Assembly (NCBI GenBank): GCA_002433335.1
Contig: DJHY01000137.1
Location: 1-9,497 of the forward strand
Length of the DNA stretch: 9,497 bases
Origin: Rhodospirillaceae bacterium UBA6608
Lineage (GTDB): Bacteria > Pseudomonadota > Alphaproteobacteria > Rhodospirillales_A > Casp-alpha2
Reading direction: 5' to 3'
Both the position numbers and the translations under genes were made by a program. The notes beneath the pieces were generated by a model. The model did no database searches and was not told the DNA's origin. It saw only the letters and a list, made by a program, of their open reading frames with translations. This document shows, piece after piece, positions 6,846 to 9,497 of the stretch (its first letter is position 1; each line of letters begins with the position of its first letter).

Positions 6846-7597
6846 CCACCGACGACGGCAATCGCCTGAGCCGCTGGTCGCGGCGCAAGCAACAGGCCGC
6901 GCGGGGCGAAGCCCTGGCCGAGCCGGAAGAGGCCGCCCGCGTTCTACCGGGGCAGGGGGCGGCAGCGCCGGTGCCCGCCACCGTTTCCCCCGCTGGAACG
7001 GATGGCGACAGCGCCGATGGAGACGACGAACGGGAACTGACGGCCGAAGAAGCGGCCTATGTCGAAACCCTGCCGCCGGTCGAGGAACTGAACGGTGAAA
7101 GCGATTTCGCGGCCTTTCTGGATAAGCGCGTGCCGGAATTCATCAAACGCAAGGCCCTGCGCAAGTTGTGGCTCAGCGACCCGGCGTTCAGCTTCCTCGA
7201 CGGGATGAATGAATACGACGAAGACTATTCGGTCTTGGTCGAATTGGCCGCCGGGGCCAGCGCCTATCGCCCGGGCGAAGGCGGTTATGCCTGGAGAGAC
7301 AAGCCCAAGACTGACCCGGAAGACGACGAAATCGCCGCCCAAGGCGAGGCCGAGACCGATGGCGAGGCGCCACAAGCTTCGGTTGAACAGGAATCCATCG
7401 CCGACAAATCCGCCCGGGTGCAGGGGCGGGGTGATTCGGACGTGCGGGCCAGGACCTATACGGCCAATCCGTACTATCAGGCGCCGGGCCAAAGGATGCC
7501 CGCGCCGGAGACCTTGGCGCAACCTGTCCGCCCCCAGGAATCCTTCCTTGCCGAGGACGATGACGACCTGGGTGATGCCGAGGACGATTTCGCCTGA
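6842..7597 (+). CDS. DUF3306 domain protein of FDH locus
   Basis: A 251-residue protein of the DUF3306 family, partner of DUF3305. The N-terminus has the recognisable LSRWSRRKQ motif (9-17). The conserved core is DFAAFLDKRVPEFIKRKAL (88-106) followed by LRKLWLSDPAFSFLDGMNEY (106-125). Between them lies a low-complexity Ala/Glu/Pro linker, and the last 100 residues are largely disordered-looking and acidic, ending in a D/E-rich tail (238-250). There are no cysteines, signal peptide or membrane helix. A soluble adaptor or scaffold is plausible; an enzyme is less so. The ATG at 6842 overlaps the DUF3305 stop. It appears to end the fdhD-mobA-DUF3305-DUF3306 operon. Confidence 0.9.
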   Translation: MTTDDGNRLSRWSRRKQQAARGEALAEPEEAARVLPGQGAAAPVPATVSPAGTDGDSADGDDERELTAEEAAYVETLPPVEELNGESDFAAFLDKRVPEFIKRKALRKLWLSDPAFSFLDGMNEYDEDYSVLVELAAGASAYRPGEGGYAWRDKPKTDPEDDEIAAQGEAETDGEAPQASVEQESIADKSARVQGRGDSDVRARTYTANPYYQAPGQRMPAPETLAQPVRPQESFLAEDDDDLGDAEDDFA

Positions 7598-7666
7598 TTC
7601 CGGGCTGAAAATCGTCTTTTTCACAGTTCCAGGTAATCGACTAAGTCCATGAAAAAGTTATGGGTT

Positions 7667-7693
7667 ATTGATAGGATTATGCGTCCTATCGAT
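7667..7693. promoter_or_regulatory. 27-bp dyad, candidate operator or RNA hairpin
   Basis: ATTGATAGGA (7667-7676) and TCCTATCGAT (7684-7693) are inverted repeats matching at nine of ten positions, the tenth being a G-T wobble, around the 7-nt centre TTATGCG. The dyad lies 9 bp upstream of a TTGACT -35-like box, a usual place for an activator site. No T-tract follows it, so it is not a canonical terminator. Confidence 0.5.
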
Positions 7694-7702
7694 GGGCCGT
7701 CG

Positions 7703-7731
7703 TTGACTTGGGGGCGGAAAAAGCGTTCACT
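7703..7731 (+). promoter_or_regulatory. Candidate promoter for torD
   Basis: TTGACT (7703-7708) matches five of six -35 positions. With a 17-bp spacer the -10 hexamer would be TTCACT (7726-7731), which matches only three of six. A good -35 with a poor -10 next to a strong upstream dyad would suit an activator-dependent promoter, but this remains a guess from the sequence. Confidence 0.25.
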
Positions 7732-7885
7732 TGATGCTTGGTGGGATGCCAATCTCGCCGGGGGCCGGTTAGGACGGCTTTCGGTGTGCGGCGAACCCGC
7801 CCATTAGGACTCGGAACTCGCCGGATAACAGGCAGTGCCGAAAAATAAAATTGAGAGGTTTTTCCAGGTGGAGGCCAGCGCCACT

Positions 7886-8533
7886 ATGGGGAGCGATCCG
7901 AAGGGAGATCGGACGCTTTCCGACGCCGAACAAAAAACCACCCACGCCGCCGTGCCCGAAGAGGACATGATGCGGGCGGGTATTTACGCGTTGTTGTCGC
8001 GGCTTCTTGCCAAGCCGATGGACGACGACACGATTTCGTTCGTGCGCGGCCTTTCCGGTGATGACAGCGACATGGGACAGGCGGTCAATGCCCTGGCGTC
8101 CCTGGCCAAGCGGACCACGCAGGTCGCGGCCGAAGATGAATTCACGGTACTGTTCTATGGCTTCGGCGCGGGCGGCGAGCTTGCCCCGTTCGGGTCCCAA
8201 TACCTGACCGGCTTCGTGTACGAGAAGCCGTTGGCCGATCTGCGCGGCGACCTGGACGAACTGGGTATCGCGCGGGCCGATGGGGTGACCGATCCGGAAG
8301 ACCACATCGCGTTCCTGTGCGAGGTCATGCACGGCCTGATCACCGGCGCGTTCGGTGAGCCGGCGTCGCTGGCCAAACAGCGGGCATTCTTCGAAAAACA
8401 CATGGCGCCCTGGGCGGGGCGGTTCTTCGCCGACATGGAAAAAGCCAAGTCGGCGGTGCTGTACATGCCCGTGGGCGCGATCGGACGACTGTTCATGGAG
8501 GTCGAGCGCGACGCCTTTGGTTTCGGCGACTAG
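7886..8533 (+). CDS. TorD/DmsD-family chaperone for the Tat-exported FDH
   Basis: An all-helical cytosolic chaperone of the TorD/NarJ/DmsD class. These bind the Tat signal and the immature molybdoenzyme until the cofactor is inserted. Of 215 residues, the family signatures are EFTVLFYGFGAGGELAPFGS (85-104) with QYLTGFVYEKPLADLR after it, and the DPEDHIAFLCEVM motif (137-149), which corresponds to the conserved E/DPxDH signature. RAGIYALLSRLLAKP (30-44) is the usual N-terminal helix. The start is uncertain. ATG 7886 has GGAGG (7870-7874) 11 nt upstream, in-frame GTG 7868 has GAGAGG (7853-7858) 9 nt upstream, and GTG 7835 is also open. The likely client is the FDH catalytic subunit encoded 360 bp downstream. 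Confidence 0.9.
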   Translation: MGSDPKGDRTLSDAEQKTTHAAVPEEDMMRAGIYALLSRLLAKPMDDDTISFVRGLSGDDSDMGQAVNALASLAKRTTQVAAEDEFTVLFYGFGAGGELAPFGSQYLTGFVYEKPLADLRGDLDELGIARADGVTDPEDHIAFLCEVMHGLITGAFGEPASLAKQRAFFEKHMAPWAGRFFADMEKAKSAVLYMPVGAIGRLFMEVERDAFGFGD

Positions 8534-8659
8534 GCGGCGCGACGGCGCGAACAGCGAAATTTTCCGGGTTTCGGCCCGGCGACAAAAGCAAGACCCAAAA
8601 CGGGCGCGTTAGTACCCAGCAAGTGTAAGTACGCGTATTCACATTGTTAGGAGACCGCG
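8534..8659. promoter_or_regulatory. Intergenic region upstream of small Tat gene and FDH
   Basis: This 126-bp gap contains a GC hairpin, CCGGG-TTTCGG-CCCGG (8564-8579), with no T-tract after it. That makes it a poor terminator, though it could shape the torD-FDH transcript. It also contains the imperfect palindrome listed separately. AGGAG (8649-8653) is the ribosome site for the following gene. No good sigma70 promoter is evident. Confidence 0.4.
8622..8645. promoter_or_regulatory. Imperfect 24-bp palindrome before FDH genes
   Basis: The 24 bp centred on ACGCGT (8631-8636) match their reverse complement at nine of twelve pairs, with GTGTAA and TTCACA as outer half-sites. It ends 14 bp before the ATG of the small Tat gene, which would suit a repressor site or a leader-RNA structure. 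It resembles the general TGTxA-N-TxACA style of Crp/Fnr-family sites but does not match their consensus. Confidence 0.35.
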
Positions 8660-8857
8660 ATGAGCGAACGCAAACAGCAGCTCGGCCGTCGGGAATTCCT
8701 TAAGAAAGCAACGGTCACCGGCGCTGCCGCCGGTGTGGCCGCAGTCGTGCTTTCGCAGGAATCCGCCGAAGCGGCCGTGGTTTCCGATAGCCCGAAGTCC
8801 TCGGGGTATCGCGAAACCGATCACGTAAAAACGTACTACGACCTCGCAAGGTTCTAG
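8660..8857 (+). CDS. Small twin-arginine protein, formate dehydrogenase region Tat target
   Basis: A 65-residue protein fitting the TIGR02811-type 'formate dehydrogenase region TAT target'. The twin-arginine motif GRREFLKKA (9-17) is followed by a weakly hydrophobic, alanine-rich segment (18-32) and an AEAA cleavage-like site near residue 36-39. The mature part is only about 27 residues and ends in the family-typical YRETDHVKTYYDLARF. It has no cysteine or cofactor motif. AGGAG (8649-8653) lies 6 nt before the ATG. The catalytic subunit starts 35 bp after its stop, so they should be co-expressed. It could be a small periplasmic or membrane-anchored FDH component, or an aid to Tat export; its real role is unknown to me. 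Confidence 0.9.
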   Translation: MSERKQQLGRREFLKKATVTGAAAGVAAVVLSQESAEAAVVSDSPKSSGYRETDHVKTYYDLARF

Positions 8858-8892
8858 TTCGACATTAACTTCTCAATATTGGGAGACACCTA

Positions 8893-9497
8893 ATGCTCAC
8901 CAAAAAGAGCGACGGGGTTGCGAATGGCCCCCGTTTGAAGCAGGCGTTGGCCGGTGTCGTCGGTGGGTCCATGGACCGCCGTACGTTCCTGAAGCGTTCA
9001 GGAATCACCGCCGGGGGCGCTGCGCTTCTGTCCGCTGCTCCGTTGGGCTTGGCCAAAAAGGCCGAAGCCGCGACGATGGCAGCGAAGGGTATGGCGCAAG
9101 TCAAATCCGTTTGTACGCACTGTTCCGTCGGCTGCACGGTTATCGCCGAAGTCGACAAGGGCGTGTGGGTCGGCCAGGAGCCTGGCTTCGACAGCCCGTT
9201 CAACCTGGGTTCGCACTGCGCCAAAGGCGCATCGGTGCGTGAACACGCCCATGGCGACCGCCGTCTGAAGTATCCGATGAAGCTCGAAGGCGGTAAGTGG
9301 AAGCGCCTCAGCTGGGATCAGGCCATCAACGAAATCGGCGACAAGATGCTCGACATCCGCAAGTCGTCGGGCCCCGATTCCGTTTACTGGCTCGGCTCCG
9401 CCAAGTTCAACAACGAACAGTCCTATCTGTTCCGCAAGTTCTATGCCTTCTGGGGCACCAACAACGGTGACCACCAGGCGCGTATCTGTCACTCGAC
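8893..9497 (+). CDS. fdhA: Formate dehydrogenase catalytic (alpha) subunit, N-terminal part
   Basis: The catalytic subunit oxidises formate to CO2 at a Mo/W-bisMGD centre and passes electrons through Fe-S clusters towards the quinone pool. Only the first 201 codons are in the window; the gene runs off the right edge. The Tat motif DRRTFLKRSG (28-37) precedes a hydrophobic stretch and AEAA (57-60), so the enzyme faces the periplasm. The [4Fe-4S] ligands are C74, C77, C81 and C109. The active-site segment HQARICHS places Cys199 (TGT 9487-9489) where E. coli FdnG/FdoG has selenocysteine, followed by the conserved His200. GGGAG (8881-8885) lies 7 nt before the ATG. The beta and gamma subunits are expected downstream. 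Confidence 0.95.
   Translation, partial: MLTKKSDGVANGPRLKQALAGVVGGSMDRRTFLKRSGITAGGAALLSAAPLGLAKKAEAATMAAKGMAQVKSVCTHCSVGCTVIAEVDKGVWVGQEPGFDSPFNLGSHCAKGASVREHAHGDRRLKYPMKLEGGKWKRLSWDQAINEIGDKMLDIRKSSGPDSVYWLGSAKFNNEQSYLFRKFYAFWGTNNGDHQARICHS

Larger units (their letters stand above)
7598..7885. promoter_or_regulatory. Intergenic region upstream of torD-fdh genes
   Basis: This gap of about 290 bp separates the maturation operon from the torD and FDH genes. The first 95 bp are AT-rich. CTTTTTCA (7616-7623) pairs with TGAAAAAG (7650-7657) across 26 nt, and a 27-bp dyad follows at 7667-7693. A 52-codon ORF runs from ATG 7649 to TAG 7805-7807, but it has no good ribosome site, contains the dyad and resembles nothing I recognise. 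I therefore do not call it a gene. Confidence 0.5.

Noticed and set aside
6944..7624. Open minus-strand frame opposite DUF3306
   Set aside because: It is antisense to a recognised DUF3306 gene locked to DUF3305 by ATGA overlap, and its Gly/Arg-rich product shows no domain.
7668..7683. TTGAT start of the 7667 dyad as an Fnr box
   Set aside because: An Fnr site needs TTGAT-N4-ATCAA. After TTGAT and four bases the sequence is TTATG, so the second half-site is missing.
8564..8579. CCGGG-TTTCGG-CCCGG hairpin as a rho-independent terminator after torD
   Set aside because: The stem is only 5 bp and is followed by CGACAAAAGC rather than a T-run on the plus strand, so it lacks the terminator hallmark.
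1..9497. CRISPR arrays, insertion sequences, tRNA or rRNA genes
   Set aside because: I saw no spaced direct-repeat array, transposase-like frame, terminal inverted repeats or tRNA-like cloverleaf in reading the window.

Overview
The window is GC-rich, gene-dense bacterial DNA. Codon use (strong G/C third positions, GTG starts, SD sites of GGAGG/GGGAG type) and the protein families suggest a proteobacterium, most likely an alphaproteobacterium of Rhodospirillales type. That placement is inference. The theme is a respiratory, periplasmic molybdenum (or tungsten) formate dehydrogenase (FDH) and the genes that build it.

Layout. On the minus strand, 213-2324 encodes a 703-residue multi-[4Fe-4S] protein of a kind often found in FDH loci. 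Its promoter region (2325-2571) is shared with a plus-strand group: a small ankyrin-repeat protein (2572-2862), a double-cupin ChrR-like protein (2885-3538) and a DUF1330 protein (3577-3867). These look like passengers rather than FDH genes. A minus-strand histidine phosphatase (3881-4525) converges on them and diverges from the next block.

The FDH maturation block runs fdhD (4751-5686), mobA (5683-6321), DUF3305 (6318-6845) and DUF3306 (6842-7597). The genes are joined by three successive ATGA stop/start overlaps, so they almost certainly form one translationally coupled operon. After a gap of about 290 bp with dyad symmetries come a TorD-family chaperone (about 7886-8533), a 65-residue twin-arginine protein of the 'formate dehydrogenase region TAT target' type (8660-8857), and the first 201 codons of the FDH catalytic subunit (8893 to the window end). 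That last gene has a Tat signal, an N-terminal [4Fe-4S] motif and an active-site Cys where E. coli FdnG/FdoG has selenocysteine.

How they fit together. MobA makes the guanine-dinucleotide form of molybdopterin. FdhD passes sulfur to the metal centre. A TorD-type chaperone holds the cofactor-free catalytic subunit and guards its Tat signal until loading is complete. The folded enzyme is then exported. DUF3305, DUF3306, the small Tat protein and the large Fe-S protein track with this FDH type but have no established biochemical role that I can state. They are the least understood part of the window. The large Fe-S protein looks like a degenerated HdrA/MvhD-type electron-transfer scaffold, which is the most interesting observation here. 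The FDH beta (Fe-S) and gamma (cytochrome b) subunits would be expected just beyond the right edge.
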